Source: Pararhizobium sp. IMCC3301
GTDB lineage: Bacteria; Pseudomonadota; Alphaproteobacteria; Rhizobiales; GCA-2746425
DNA: 64,000 nt
Assembly: GCF_030758315.1 (NCBI RefSeq)
Contig: NZ_CP132336.1
Location: forward strand, 620,001 to 684,000
Direction: 5' to 3'
The notes under the pieces were generated by a model. The model made no database searches, had not been told where the DNA came from, and saw only the letters and a program-made list of their open reading frames with translations. Of this stretch, positions 38,525-48,453 are shown piece after piece. Position 1 is the stretch's first letter; every line of letters begins with the position of its first letter. Both the position numbers and the translations under genes were made by a program.

Positions 38525-39520
38525 TCAGAAGATATCTTTGAACGCATCGATGTTTGACGCATCATAGACAAAGGGGTCAGCCATCGCGCCTTCATTGTTG
38601 TCATCCAGCGTGACCGAACCCATACGGCCCATCGGAATGGCTGCGCCCGGTTTTGCTTCCGCTTTGCCGGTCGCCAGATTGTAGGCAATCATCGTCGCCG
38701 AATAACCAAGATCGATCGGATTCCAGATTGCGAAGGATTTGGAAGCGCCGGAAGCGACGTGGCCCGCCATTTCAGAGGGAAGGCCAAGGCCGGTTACATT
38801 GATCTGGCCGGTCTTGCCCGCGTCACTCACAGCCTGCGCAGCGGCGACGATGCCGACAGATGTCGGAGCGATGATCGCCTTCAGGTTGGGATAGGACTGC
38901 ATCAGTCCCTTGGCTTCGGTGTAGGACTTGTCAGCCTTGTCATCGCCATAGACGGTGGTGACAACATTGATGCCGGGATAGTTGCCCTTCACCTTGTTCA
39001 TCTCCGCGATCCATGTGTTCTGGTTCGTGGAGGTGGTTGTCGCTGAAAGCACCGCAACATCGCCACCTTCCGGCAGATGATCGGCGGCAAGTTTGATGAT
39101 CATGTTGCCAATCAGCGGATTGGATGACGGATTGAGATGCATCTGCCGGCCTTCAGCAGCGATCCCGGAATCCCAGGAAATCACCGTGATGCCACGGCTC
39201 ATCGCCTTTTTCAGCGTCGGCACCAAAGCGTCCGTGTCATTGGCCGAAACCGCAATCGCATCAACCTGCTGGGCGATCAGCGAGTTGATGACTTCAATCT
39301 GTCCTTCCGCAGTGGTATCTGTCGGGCCGGTATAGATGATCTCGACATCGCCAAGTTCTGCGGCGGCTTCCTCTGCACCCTTGGCGGCAGCTTCGAAAAA
39401 GCCGATGCCAAGCGCTTTCACGACAAGCGCAATGCGTTTTGTCTCCTGCGCCTGGGCCGGTGTGGCCATGATGGCCGCCGTAACTGCGGCGGTGACCAGT
39501 AGTTTCTTAAGTATGCTCAT
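38525..39520 (-). CDS. rhaS: Rhamnose-binding periplasmic protein
   Basis: A 331-residue RbsB-type sugar-binding protein. Signal peptide ILKKLLVTAAVTAAIMATPA with cleavage after AQA, then a two-lobed Peripla_BP fold (RIALVVKALGIGFFEAAAKG; AISVSANDTDALVPTLKKA; VTGLGLPSEMAGHV). The ATG at 39520 has a GGGAGG ribosome site. First structural gene after the regulator rhaR. Confidence 0.9.
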   Translation of the reverse strand: MSILKKLLVTAAVTAAIMATPAQAQETKRIALVVKALGIGFFEAAAKGAEEAAAELGDVEIIYTGPTDTTAEGQIEVINSLIAQQVDAIAVSANDTDALVPTLKKAMSRGITVISWDSGIAAEGRQMHLNPSSNPLIGNMIIKLAADHLPEGGDVAVLSATTTSTNQNTWIAEMNKVKGNYPGINVVTTVYGDDKADKSYTEAKGLMQSYPNLKAIIAPTSVGIVAAAQAVSDAGKTGQINVTGLGLPSEMAGHVASGASKSFAIWNPIDLGYSATMIAYNLATGKAEAKPGAAIPMGRMGSVTLDDNNEGAMADPFVYDASNIDAFKDIF

Positions 39521-39548
39521 AGGGTCCTCCCTTGGTGTGATAGTTTTT

Positions 39549-40367
39549 TCAACCGGCAGCGAGCGGCTCCGGTGAAACTCTGGCGGCACCGCGTCCGCGT
39601 TCCGCAATGATCAGTTCAATACCCGCCGCCTCCAGCATCGCGGCGGATTTGTCGTCGATCCCGTCATCAGTGATCACCTTGGTAATCCGCGACAAGGGAC
39701 ACAGGATGAGGCTCGAACGCTTCTTCAGTTTCGATGCATCGACAAGAACGACCAACTCGTCGGCCTGATTAATCAGCTTCTGCTCGGCCTGGATCAATAG
39801 TGGATCAGCCTCCATCAGACCCAGCGGACTGAGCCCCTGCGCGCCCATGAACATGCGTTTGGCGTAGAAATTACGGGTGACATCATTGTCAAACGGGCTG
39901 AGAATGATGTTCTGCTCGCGATAGATCGTTCCGCCGGACAGCGTTATGGTGTTTTTCGAATGCTTCAGCAGATGTTCAGCGATGGGAAAGGAATTGGTAA
40001 AAACCTGGCAGCGCTTCATCGCCAGCGGATGCACCATCTGGAATGTCGTGGTGCCGCCATTGATGATGATCGGGTCGCCATCGTCGCACAATTCGGCCGC
40101 CTTCACGGCGATCGCCCGCTTCTGCGCCATATTGATCGTTTCATTGACGCTGAACGGCCGACCGGCAAGACCGACGAATTGGGGCGGGCTGATGGATTCA
40201 GCACCACCGCGAACACGCCGGAGCTTCTTCTGAACGTGCAGAGTAGCAATGTCGCGGCGGATCGTTGCCTCGGAAGAATCCGTCAGTTCCACCATTTCCT
40301 GAACAGTGGCGACGGGCTTTCCCTGAATGGCGGACAGGATAATCCTGTGGCGTTCCTTCTCGTGCAT
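39549..40367 (-). CDS. rhaR: DeoR family regulator of rhamnose catabolism
   Basis: A 272-residue DeoR-type repressor/activator. The N-terminal winged helix (TVQEMVELTDSSEATIRRDIATL) is followed by the sugar-phosphate sensing domain (NGGTTTFQMVHPLA; EADPLLIQAEQKLI; VVLVDASKLKKRS). ATG at 40367 with a GGGAGGA ribosome site. It faces the rhaD gene across a control region full of phased repeats that is its likely target. Confidence 0.88.
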   Translation of the reverse strand: MHEKERHRIILSAIQGKPVATVQEMVELTDSSEATIRRDIATLHVQKKLRRVRGGAESISPPQFVGLAGRPFSVNETINMAQKRAIAVKAAELCDDGDPIIINGGTTTFQMVHPLAMKRCQVFTNSFPIAEHLLKHSKNTITLSGGTIYREQNIILSPFDNDVTRNFYAKRMFMGAQGLSPLGLMEADPLLIQAEQKLINQADELVVLVDASKLKKRSSLILCPLSRITKVITDDGIDDKSAAMLEAAGIELIIAERGRGAARVSPEPLAAG

Positions 40368-40409
40368 GGCGTCCTCCCTGCCCTGAACAATTCCACCACC
40401 TGAGCGCCT

Positions 40410-40481
40410 TGTCAATCACAAACAATCAAAACTACGCAAATATGCTAATATTTGATTGTTTGTGATTGAACTTGATTGACA
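40410..40481. promoter_or_regulatory. Divergent rha control region with phased TGATTG repeats
   Basis: A 19-base perfect inverted repeat (40412-40430 and 40451-40469; arm core CAATCACAAACAATCAAA) surrounds a 20-base centre. Inside it TGATTG recurs at exact ten-base steps: complements at 40413 and 40423, direct copies at 40453, 40463 and 40473. A TTGACA -35 box overlaps each outer edge, at 40410-40415 (leftward) and 40476-40481 (rightward). This is the expected operator for RhaR controlling both directions. Confidence 0.75.
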
Positions 40482-40546
40482 ACGGAACATTTCAGAGGCA
40501 AAACTTATCAAACAATAAACGTCACCGGACGTGTGGGAGGGAAGAC

Positions 40547-42649
40547 ATGCTCAGACAGGATAAAGGCTCGCGCCTGGAAAACCTTTGGGATGAACAACGT
40601 GCCGCAGGCATGAGCGAGCCGGAACTGTTGCTGTACCGCTCAAATCTGCTCGGCTCCGACAAGCGCGTCACCAATTATGGCGGCGGCAACACCTCCGCAA
40701 AGGTCCTGCAGAAGGATCCGCTGACAGGCGCCATGGTCGAAGTGCTGTGGGTCAAGGGATCGGGCGGTGATGTCGGCACCATCAAAATGGATGGCTTTGC
40801 AACCTTGTATATGGATAAGCTCAACGCGCTGAAGTCGATCTATCGCGGCGTCGAATTTGAAGACGAGATGGTCGGCTACCTACCCCACTGTACCTTCAAT
40901 CTGAACTCCAGAGCCGCATCCATCGACACGCCGCTTCATGCTTATGTGCCGCAGAAACATGTTGATCACATGCATCCCGATGCCATCATCGCGATTGCCG
41001 CAGCAGATAACAGCGAGGAATTGACGCGAACGATATTCGGCGACGAGATCGGTTGGCTGCCATGGAAGCGCCCGGGTTACGAGCTGGGTCTCTGGCTGGA
41101 AAAATTCTGCCTCGACAATCCAGATTCCAAGGGCGTTGTACTGGAAAGCCACGGCCTGTTTACCTGGGCCGATACGGCGCGCGAATGCTATGATCTGACC
41201 ATCGACATCATCAATCGGGCAATCGGCTGGTTCGAGCGCGAGACATCCGGCAAGCCGGTCTTCGGCGGCGAAAAATACCAGGCGCTGCCTGCCGGCAGGC
41301 GGCGCGAGATCGCCGCTGCACTGATGCCCGCGATCCGTGGCATGGTTTCAAAAGATGTGCCGATGGTCGGTCATTTCGATGATGCTGACTCTGTGCTGCA
41401 ATTTGTCTGTGCAAATGATATGGTAGCGCTCGCCGCGCTTGGCACCTCCTGTCCGGATCATTTCCTGCGCACCAAAATCCGCCCGCTTCTGGTGGATTTC
41501 GACCCGTCCCATTCTGATGTCGACAAGGCACTTGAGACGCTTGCCGGAGCAGTGGCCGACTACCGCGCCGAATATGCCGCCTATTATGAGCGCTGCAAAC
41601 ACGATGACAGCCCGGCCATGCGCGATGCCAATGCGGTCGTCTACCTCATTCCCGGTGTCGGAATGATCACCTTCGCCAAGGACAAGGCGACTGCCCGTAT
41701 TTCCGGAGAATTTTACACCAATGCCATCAATGTGATGCGCGGTGCCTCGACCGTCTCGCGCTATTGCGGTCTGCCCGAGCAGGAAGCTTTCGACATTGAA
41801 TACTGGCTGCTCGAGGAAGCAAAGCTGCAACGCATGCCGAAGTCGAAAAGCCTGGCCGGACGCATTGCCATTGTCACTGGCGGGGCTGGCGGCATCGGTT
41901 CGGCGACAGCTGAACGCCTGCTGACGGAAGGCGCCTGCGTCGTCCTTGCCGACATTGATGAAGCTGCGCTGGCAAGGACGCAGGAAAACCTTGCCGCGCG
42001 CTATTCCTTTGATGTGGTGCGCACCGTTTCGATGAATGTTACAAACGAAGACGCCGTGATTGCGTCTTATACGCAAATGGCAGTCGAATATGGCGGTGTC
42101 GATATCATCGTCTCCAATGCCGGTATTGCCTCATCGGCTGCAGTGGAAGACACTTCATTAGAGTTGTGGAACCGCAACATGTCGATCCTCTCGACCGGCT
42201 ATTTTCTGGTCGCTCGCGAAGCCTTCAAAATGCTCAAGAAGCAGGATATCGGCGGCTCGATTATTTTCATCGGATCAAAGAATGGACTGGCTGCATCGCC
42301 GGGTGCATCGGCCTATTGCACGGCAAAGGCATCGGAACTGCATCTTGCGCGCTGTCTGGCGCTGGAGGGCGGACCTCATGGCATCCGTGTCAATGTCGTC
42401 AACCCGGACGCGGTGCTGCGCGGCTCCACGATCTGGTCGGGCGACTGGCTGAAAGAACGTGCGGATGCCTATGGCAAGGACACATCCGAGTTGGAAGAAC
42501 ATTACCGCCAGCGCTCGCTACTGAAACGCTCGGTACTGCCTGAAGATATTGCCGAGGCCACGTATTTTTTCGCATCAGAATTGTCGGCGAAATCAACCGG
42601 CAACATCATAAATGTGGATGCGGGCAACATCCAGGCTTTCACGCGCTGA
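40547..42649 (+). CDS. rhaD: Bifunctional rhamnulose-1-phosphate aldolase / short-chain dehydrogenase
   Basis: A 700-residue fusion. The N-terminal ~430 residues form a class II aldolase (zinc histidines in MHPDAIIAIA-type and ESHGLFTWAD segments) that splits rhamnulose-1-phosphate to lactaldehyde and dihydroxyacetone phosphate; the C-terminal ~260 are an SDR (TGGAGGIGSATA; SNAGIASS; catalytic AYCTAKASEL) that would oxidise lactaldehyde. This two-domain RhaD is typical of rhizobia. ATG at 40547 with GGGAGG; the in-frame TTG at 40466 lies inside the operator and is rejected. Confidence 0.93.
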   Translation: MLRQDKGSRLENLWDEQRAAGMSEPELLLYRSNLLGSDKRVTNYGGGNTSAKVLQKDPLTGAMVEVLWVKGSGGDVGTIKMDGFATLYMDKLNALKSIYRGVEFEDEMVGYLPHCTFNLNSRAASIDTPLHAYVPQKHVDHMHPDAIIAIAAADNSEELTRTIFGDEIGWLPWKRPGYELGLWLEKFCLDNPDSKGVVLESHGLFTWADTARECYDLTIDIINRAIGWFERETSGKPVFGGEKYQALPAGRRREIAAALMPAIRGMVSKDVPMVGHFDDADSVLQFVCANDMVALAALGTSCPDHFLRTKIRPLLVDFDPSHSDVDKALETLAGAVADYRAEYAAYYERCKHDDSPAMRDANAVVYLIPGVGMITFAKDKATARISGEFYTNAINVMRGASTVSRYCGLPEQEAFDIEYWLLEEAKLQRMPKSKSLAGRIAIVTGGAGGIGSATAERLLTEGACVVLADIDEAALARTQENLAARYSFDVVRTVSMNVTNEDAVIASYTQMAVEYGGVDIIVSNAGIASSAAVEDTSLELWNRNMSILSTGYFLVAREAFKMLKKQDIGGSIIFIGSKNGLAASPGASAYCTAKASELHLARCLALEGGPHGIRVNVVNPDAVLRGSTIWSGDWLKERADAYGKDTSELEEHYRQRSLLKRSVLPEDIAEATYFFASELSAKSTGNIINVDAGNIQAFTR

Positions 42650-42692
42650 CGTGGCCAGGGAACGTTCAGAAAAATTCGGGAGGAAACCGTCG

Positions 42693-43973
42693 ATGATTTC
42701 ACAGGATGTGATCGCACAGGCGAACGAAAAAAACAGCATAGCACTGCAGGCCGATTACGCCGCACTTGGCGAACATCTTGATCGACGCGGTATCGACATC
42801 AACGCCATCAAGGCAAAGGTTGCAGGCTACGGCGTCGCGATTCCGTCCTGGGGCGTCGGCACAGGCGGCACCCGTTTTGCCCGATTCCCCGGCGATGGCG
42901 AACCGCGCGACGTCTTTGACAAGCTTGATGATTGCGGCGTCATTCACCAATTGACTGGCGCGACACCTGCTGTTTCCCTGCACATTCCCTGGGACCGCCA
43001 GAATCCGGATGATCTCAACGCCAAGGCGGAAGAACTTGGCCTTCGCTTCGATGCGATGAATTCCAATACATTTCAGGATCAACCGGACCAGGCCCATTCC
43101 TACAAATTCGGCTCCCTGTCACACACCGATCCGGCCACCCGGCAACAGGCTGTCGAGCACAATCTGGAATGCATAGAGATCGGCAAGGCCATCGGCTCAA
43201 AGGCACTGACGATCTGGGTCGGAGACGGCTCCAATTTTCCCGGTCAGACCAATTTCACCGCTCAGTTCGAGCGTTATATTGATGCGGTGAAACAGGTCTA
43301 CAGCGCCCTGCCCGGCGACTGGCGGTTGTTCACCGAACACAAGATGTTCGAGCCGGCCTTCTATTCCACCGTGGTTCAGGACTGGGGCAGCAATTACATG
43401 ATCGCGAAGGAACTTGGTGATCAGGCCTACTGTCTGGTGGACCTTGGCCATCATGCGCCCAATGTGAATATTGAGATGATTGTCGCCCGTCTCATCCAGT
43501 TCGGAAAGCTCGGCGGCTTCCACTTCAACGATTCAAAATATGGCGATGATGATCTGGATACCGGTTCAATTGATCCGTTCCGGCTGTTCCTGGTTTTCAA
43601 TGAATTGGTTGATGCAGAGCACCGCAACGCCAAAGGCTTCGATCCGGCACACATGCTCGATCAGTCGCACAATGTCACCGACCCGATTGAAAGCCTCATC
43701 ATGTCGGCCATGGAGGTTCAGCGCGCCTATGCCCTGGCCCTTCTGGTTGATCGTGATGCGCTTGGCAGCTTTCAGGCCGACAATGATGCTCTGATGGCCA
43801 CCACAACGCTGAAGACGGCTTTTCGCACGGATGTGGAGCCCATTCTGGCGATGGCCCGGTACGAAAAGGCCACCGCAATCGATCCGGTTGCTGTCTTCCG
43901 CGCCTCCGGCTACCGGGCAAAAGTCAGTGCGCAGCGCCCAGCTGTATCCGGCGCAGGCGGAGGAATTGTCTGA
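42693..43973 (+). CDS. rhaI: L-rhamnose isomerase (rhizobial RhaI type)
   Basis: A 426-residue TIM-barrel sugar isomerase of the L-rhamnose catabolism isomerase family, distinct from E. coli RhaA. Metal-site residues are visible in FTEHKMFEPAFYST, VDLGHHAPNVNIE and GFHFNDSKYGDDDLD. Converts rhamnose to rhamnulose. ATG at 42693 with a GGGAGGAA ribosome site, 43 bases after rhaD and in the same operon. Confidence 0.92.
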   Translation: MISQDVIAQANEKNSIALQADYAALGEHLDRRGIDINAIKAKVAGYGVAIPSWGVGTGGTRFARFPGDGEPRDVFDKLDDCGVIHQLTGATPAVSLHIPWDRQNPDDLNAKAEELGLRFDAMNSNTFQDQPDQAHSYKFGSLSHTDPATRQQAVEHNLECIEIGKAIGSKALTIWVGDGSNFPGQTNFTAQFERYIDAVKQVYSALPGDWRLFTEHKMFEPAFYSTVVQDWGSNYMIAKELGDQAYCLVDLGHHAPNVNIEMIVARLIQFGKLGGFHFNDSKYGDDDLDTGSIDPFRLFLVFNELVDAEHRNAKGFDPAHMLDQSHNVTDPIESLIMSAMEVQRAYALALLVDRDALGSFQADNDALMATTTLKTAFRTDVEPILAMARYEKATAIDPVAVFRASGYRAKVSAQRPAVSGAGGGIV

Positions 43974-44057
43974 TTTCGGAGGCCCAGGGAGCGTGGCGCC
44001 GGTCAGATACTGCAGACCACTTCGCCATCCTTCCGGCAGCTGCGCGCCACAGTGGTC

Positions 44058-44396
44058 TCAAACTTCGGTTCGGCGAAGCCAGTTTTCGGCGATCTGTTTG
44101 GAAACTTCATTCAGGGCCTTCAACATCTCCGCATCAGAGCCATTTTCACGCGCCTTTTCAAATTGTTCAACGTATTTCTTAAAGGTAAGAAACTCATCAT
44201 CTGCCCGTGGCGCAAGCAAGGGTTGATCATCATAGGTGTCGACGAACCGGTCGGTCGCCACAGCGAGCAGAAAGTAGGCCGCGGCCTGATCCGGATTCCC
44301 GGCAATGCGGTCGCGAGCTTGACGGCCGCACTCGCCAAATGCGCGGACACCTTTGCCATTGGCTTCGATGGTGGTCACAAGCTCGGTCATTTTCAT
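44058..44396 (-). CDS. Small unknown protein downstream of pyrE
   Basis: A 112-residue, mostly alpha-helical, acidic protein that I do not recognise. Features: VTTIEANGKGVRAFGECG, RDRIAGNPDQAAAYFLLAVA and a charged C-terminal helix (KYVEQFEKARENGSDAEML). No signal peptide or membrane helix. ATG at 44396, with a GGA ribosome site that lies inside the pyrE end, four bases after the pyrE stop, so probably the last gene of the pyr operon. Confidence 0.65.
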   Translation of the reverse strand: MKMTELVTTIEANGKGVRAFGECGRQARDRIAGNPDQAAAYFLLAVATDRFVDTYDDQPLLAPRADDEFLTFKKYVEQFEKARENGSDAEMLKALNEVSKQIAENWLRRTEV

Positions 44397-44400
44397 TGTA

Positions 44401-45111
44401 CTAGTCCTTTTTGTTCCAGGCGGAAATTTCAGTGGCACCACCATTTTTTCCCGACCACGTCAGCGGGTCATCGAGAAAGCTCTCCACCTGAATGAGCGTC
44501 TCGGGATCGAAATAGCCTTGCTTTTTGCAAACAGCCAGCACATCCCGCCAGGTAGCGAGATAGTGTAGATTGAGGCCGATCCCGGACAGGTTTTCGCGGG
44601 CTTCCGGGAAGATGTCATAGAAAAACACCACCACCGTATCCGATATTTCAGCGCCGGCCTTTCGGATCGCTTCGCAGAACTTGATCTTGCTGCCACCATC
44701 GGTGGTCAGATCCTCCACCAGCAGCACCCGCTTGCCATCAACGGAATTTCCCTCGATCTGCGCATCCCGGCCAAACCCTTTGGGCTTCTTGCGCACATAA
44801 TGCATCGGCAGGTTCAACTTCTCAGCAAGCCATGCACCGAACGGGATACCGGCGGTCTCGCCGCCAATCACCGAATCAATCTGCTCAAAGCCGATATCTT
44901 CCATCACCACACAGGCAGCGAAATCCATCAGCGTATTTCTGATACGCGGGTAGGAAATGATCTTCCTGCAATCGATATAGACCGGGCTGGCGATACCGGA
45001 GGTGAACATATAGGGCTTGTCGGTTCGGAAATGAACAGCATCAATCTCCAACAGCATTTTCGCTGTCATTTCGGAAATAAGCTTGCGGTCCGGGAATGAG
45101 CTGGAGTGCAT
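44401..45111 (-). CDS. pyrE: Orotate phosphoribosyltransferase
   Basis: Joins orotate and PRPP to make orotidine 5'-phosphate. The 236-residue protein has the PRPP loop [30 protein letters not shown] and the flexible-loop [14 protein letters not shown] lysine. It follows pyrC by 29 bases on the same strand. Depending on whether other copies exist in the genome, it serves de novo pyrimidine synthesis, salvage of imported orotate, or both. Confidence 0.94.
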   Translation of the reverse strand: MHSSSFPDRKLISEMTAKMLLEIDAVHFRTDKPYMFTSGIASPVYIDCRKIISYPRIRNTLMDFAACVVMEDIGFEQIDSVIGGETAGIPFGAWLAEKLNLPMHYVRKKPKGFGRDAQIEGNSVDGKRVLLVEDLTTDGGSKIKFCEAIRKAGAEISDTVVVFFYDIFPEARENLSGIGLNLHYLATWRDVLAVCKKQGYFDPETLIQVESFLDDPLTWSGKNGGATEISAWNKKD

Positions 45112-45140
45112 TTTTTTATCCTTTGAGAGATTTTACCAGG

Positions 45141-46205
45141 CTAAATCTCCCCAGCCTTAGTTAGTTCGTGTCGCCAAAGCAATGCAAAGCCAGGGTCGAA
45201 AACCGTTATCGTCTCGTTTTGAACGGATATCTTTCCGGGCATCTCTACAGGGTCACTCTGTTTGATGAATTTCAACCGCTGCTCATTCGGCAAAAGGCCG
45301 TAAAAGGCCGGACCGCTCAGCGATGCAAAGGCCTCGAACTGATCCAGCGCACCATCATCTTCAAAGACATGAGCCAGGCAATTGAGGGTGTTGATGGACG
45401 TATAAATACCGGCGCAGCCGCACGCGCTTTCCTTGGCTCCATCGAAATGCGGCGCAGAATCCGTGCCGAGGAAAAAACGGGGATTGCCGGAAGTCGCTGC
45501 GGCGCGGACGGCCAGCCTGTGTGTCTCGCGCTTGGCCACGGGCAGGCAGTAATAATGCGGCTTGATCCCGCCAACCAGATAGGCGTTGCGGTTGATAATC
45601 AGATGATGCGTTGTCAGGGTCGCCGCGATGCCCTTTGGCGACGTCATCACATAGTTGACGCCTTCTTTGGTGGTGACATGTTCCATGACAATGCGCAGCG
45701 TTGGAAAGCGCTGCCGCAGCGGATCAAGCACTCGGTCAATGAATACCGCCTCGCGGTCGAATATATCAATTTCCGGATCGGTCACTTCACCATGAACCAG
45801 CAAGGGCAGATCGATTTCGCTCATACGTTCCAGAACAGGATAGATTTTTTCGATATCACGCACGCCGCTCTCTGAGTTGGTCGTTGCGCCCGCCGGATAA
45901 AGTTTGACCGCCTTGATCAGACCGCTGGCAGCACTTTGCGCGACATCCTCCGGGTCCGTTGTTTCGGTCAGATAAAGCGTCATCAACGGCTCAAAATCAT
46001 CACCCTCGGGCAACGCTGCGCGGATCTGCTCAAGATACGAAGCCGCCTGGTCTGCGGTGACCACCGGAGGCACCAGATTGGGCATGATGATGGCTCTGGC
46101 AAAATTGGCACTGGTGTGCCCGATGACCGAACGCAACATGGCGCCGTCACGCAAATGCAAATGCCAGTCATCCGGCCGGCGGATGGTAAATTGCGTGACA
46201 CTCAT
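45141..46205 (-). CDS. pyrC: Dihydroorotase (class II)
   Basis: Interconverts N-carbamoyl-L-aspartate and dihydroorotate. The 354-residue E. coli-like enzyme has the zinc ligands in HLHLRDG, the carbamylated lysine in [12 protein letters not shown], histidines in LVHGEVTD and MEHVTTKEG, and the catalytic aspartate in [13 protein letters not shown]. The start overlaps the stop of the M20 hydrolase gene by four bases. The reaction is reversible, so it fits either synthesis or breakdown. Confidence 0.95.
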   Translation of the reverse strand: MSVTQFTIRRPDDWHLHLRDGAMLRSVIGHTSANFARAIIMPNLVPPVVTADQAASYLEQIRAALPEGDDFEPLMTLYLTETTDPEDVAQSAASGLIKAVKLYPAGATTNSESGVRDIEKIYPVLERMSEIDLPLLVHGEVTDPEIDIFDREAVFIDRVLDPLRQRFPTLRIVMEHVTTKEGVNYVMTSPKGIAATLTTHHLIINRNAYLVGGIKPHYYCLPVAKRETHRLAVRAAATSGNPRFFLGTDSAPHFDGAKESACGCAGIYTSINTLNCLAHVFEDDGALDQFEAFASLSGPAFYGLLPNEQRLKFIKQSDPVEMPGKISVQNETITVFDPGFALLWRHELTKAGEI

Positions 46206-47512
46206 GTGGACGGCCCCTTCAAATATTCATAAATGATGTCTGTTCCGGCCATCAGGTCGGAAATTTCCATCGCCTCTTGCGGATTGTGCGAGCCGTTGCG
46301 GTTACGCACAAAAATCATCGCCGAAGCAATGCCCTCATTGGCAAACACCGCCGCATCATGCCCGCCGCCGGAAGGCATGACAAAGGGTTCCTGATCGACC
46401 CGGGACATTGCTGCCGACAGATCTGCGACCATTGCCGCATCGCAAAGCGCCGGCGGTGTATAAATCTCGGCATCCAGTTCAAACCGGACCTTGCGCTCCC
46501 GTGCCACCGTGTCGATTTCCTGGCGCAGCAATTCGCGCATTTCATCAAGCGCCTCAGCACTCTGGCTTCTGATGTCGATGCTGAAATCCACCAGATCCGG
46601 AATCCGGGTCAGCGCATGTTTAGCCGGATCAGTGGCAACCATGCCGCAGGTCAGAACAAGGTCTTCGCCCTTCTGCAAGATGGTCAGCCAGCTTTCATCG
46701 AGCCGTGTCAGCAAATCGGCCATCGCCAGCACCGGATCTTTGCGGTAAGCCCGCGGAACAGCGCCGGAATGACCGGCCTCGCCGATGCATCTGATTTTCC
46801 GGTAACGGATATTTCCGCGAATCCCGGAGACGACAGCTGCGGGCAGATCCTTTTCCACCAGAAGCGGACCCTGCTCGATGTGAAGTTCGATATAGGCGTG
46901 AATTGAAGCTGGATCGAGTAATGGCGTTTTTTCCCGCACGCGTTTCATGTCGATGCCAAGGGCATCCATGTGTGCGTCAAGATCTTTGCCATCATCCTTG
47001 TGCTTGGATTGCAGCTCGTCCGTGCCCAGTATTCCAAGCAGCGCCTTGGAGGCAATATAGCAGGGTCCGAACCAGGCGCTCTCCTCACCGCGCATGGCGA
47101 TGACTTTAACCGGTCGTGAAAACCGCACTGCGTTTCTTTTCGCCCGCACCAGGCAGATCAGCCCAGCAATGACGCCTGCCAGCCCGTCAAAATTGCCGCC
47201 ATTGGGGACACTGTCAACATGGGAGCCGACCAGCACATAATCTTTTGCCCCGGCATCTTGCGGCAGCGAGAATACAGCGTTCTGTCCCGCATCATATGCA
47301 ACCTTCAAGCCCTGTTCGAGCGCGAAAGCTTCGAGATATTTCAGCGTTCTGGTTTCCATGTCTGAAAATGCCGGTCGGCTGACACCGGCGCTATCGGCTG
47401 AAAAGGCAGCAATTTCGGCAAACAGCAGAGCGGCCAGATCCGCGTCGGAGCGGTCGCGGTGTGAATTTGAAAAAGCTGTTGTGGCTGTCGTCGCTGAACG
47501 GCTTGTGTTCAC
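46202..47512 (-). CDS. M20 family N-carbamoyl-L-amino-acid hydrolase (candidate ureidosuccinase)
   Basis: A 436-residue zinc amidohydrolase of the hydantoinase/carbamoylase (M20C) type: [19 protein letters not shown], the catalytic glutamate in [21 protein letters not shown], and the late [12 protein letters not shown] and [11 protein letters not shown] metal/substrate motifs. Relatives cleave N-carbamoyl amino acids, beta-ureidopropionate or allantoate. Here it is locked by four-base overlaps between pyrD and pyrC, whose shared intermediate is N-carbamoyl-L-aspartate; that makes carbamoyl-aspartate hydrolysis to aspartate, ammonia and CO2 the simplest inferred reaction. Not provable from sequence. 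Confidence 0.85.
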   Translation of the reverse strand: MNTSRSATTATTAFSNSHRDRSDADLAALLFAEIAAFSADSAGVSRPAFSDMETRTLKYLEAFALEQGLKVAYDAGQNAVFSLPQDAGAKDYVLVGSHVDSVPNGGNFDGLAGVIAGLICLVRAKRNAVRFSRPVKVIAMRGEESAWFGPCYIASKALLGILGTDELQSKHKDDGKDLDAHMDALGIDMKRVREKTPLLDPASIHAYIELHIEQGPLLVEKDLPAAVVSGIRGNIRYRKIRCIGEAGHSGAVPRAYRKDPVLAMADLLTRLDESWLTILQKGEDLVLTCGMVATDPAKHALTRIPDLVDFSIDIRSQSAEALDEMRELLRQEIDTVARERKVRFELDAEIYTPPALCDAAMVADLSAAMSRVDQEPFVMPSGGGHDAAVFANEGIASAMIFVRNRNGSHNPQEAMEISDLMAGTDIIYEYLKGPST

Positions 47513-48453
47513 GGAGCGGCCTCCATGAACACCAGACTTTCGGCTGCCTGTTCGTCGTGGACGGACCCGATAAGATCCTGCAGGCCGGAAAGGTTCTGGC
47601 TTTCCAGATAGGCGGATAATTCCCCGATCATCCGCACCATGATGCCAGGTTCAATGAAGGTGGCAGTGCCGATCTGAACGGCCGAGGCACCGGCGATCAG
47701 ATATTCAATGATATCTTCCGTCGTCGAGATACCGCCACAGCCAATCACCGGAATATCAACGGATTTGGCGCATTGATACGCCATCCGCAGAGCAATCGGT
47801 TTAAACGCCGGGCCGGACAGGCCACCCATCAGATTACCAAGCTTGGGCTTGCGGGTTTCAATATCGATAGCCATCGCCAACAGCGTGTTTGACACCACCA
47901 AAGCGTCAGCCCCCGCCGCCTCGGCAGCTTTGGCAACTTCAGTGGTTTCCCCGGTGTTCGGCGTCAGCTTGGCCCATAAGGGCAGATCGGTCGCATCGCG
48001 CAGCTTCTTTATCACCATCTCGGTGGTGGAGGGCCGCATGGCAAACGCCTTGCCGTCTTCCTCGATATTGGGACAGGATATATTGACCTCGATTGCGGCG
48101 ACGCCTGGCACACTGACATCGCGGCAAAGACTGGCAAATTCATCTGCGCTGCCGGCGGAAATGCTGATGATAAGCGGCGCATCATAATCGGCATAAAACG
48201 GGATGACATTGGCCTTGAATGCATCAAGCCCCTTGCTCGGAATGCCGATGGAATTCAGCATCGAGCCGCGCACTTCACACACTCTGGGTGTCGGGTTGCC
48301 GCTGCGTTTTTCCCGTGTGATGGTTTTAGTGACATGAGCGCCCAGCAAATCGAGATCGAACAGCTGCGCCAGTTCCTCCGAAAAGGTTCCTGAAGCCGGC
48401 ATGATCGGGTTTTTGAGCGTCAGCGAACCGATCTTTGTCGTCAGGTCTACCAT
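47509..48453 (-). CDS. pyrD: Dihydroorotate dehydrogenase, class 1B catalytic subunit
   Basis: A 314-residue FMN enzyme of the soluble class 1B type: TLKNPIMPASGTF, GIPSKGLDAF and the catalytic cysteine in VNISCPNIEEDG, then GGLSGPAFKPIALRM and GCGGISTTED. It works with the FAD/2Fe-2S subunit PyrK (next gene, seven-base overlap) to exchange electrons with NAD. Most alphaproteobacteria use the membrane, quinone-linked class 2 enzyme for synthesis, so this class here is notable. Confidence 0.92.
   Translation of the reverse strand: MVDLTTKIGSLTLKNPIMPASGTFSEELAQLFDLDLLGAHVTKTITREKRSGNPTPRVCEVRGSMLNSIGIPSKGLDAFKANVIPFYADYDAPLIISISAGSADEFASLCRDVSVPGVAAIEVNISCPNIEEDGKAFAMRPSTTEMVIKKLRDATDLPLWAKLTPNTGETTEVAKAAEAAGADALVVSNTLLAMAIDIETRKPKLGNLMGGLSGPAFKPIALRMAYQCAKSVDIPVIGCGGISTTEDIIEYLIAGASAVQIGTATFIEPGIMVRMIGELSAYLESQNLSGLQDLIGSVHDEQAAESLVFMEAAP

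Noticed and set aside
41348-42076. 242-residue open frame opposite rhaD
   Set aside because: Lies fully within rhaD, whose domains are clear; composition unlike a real protein.
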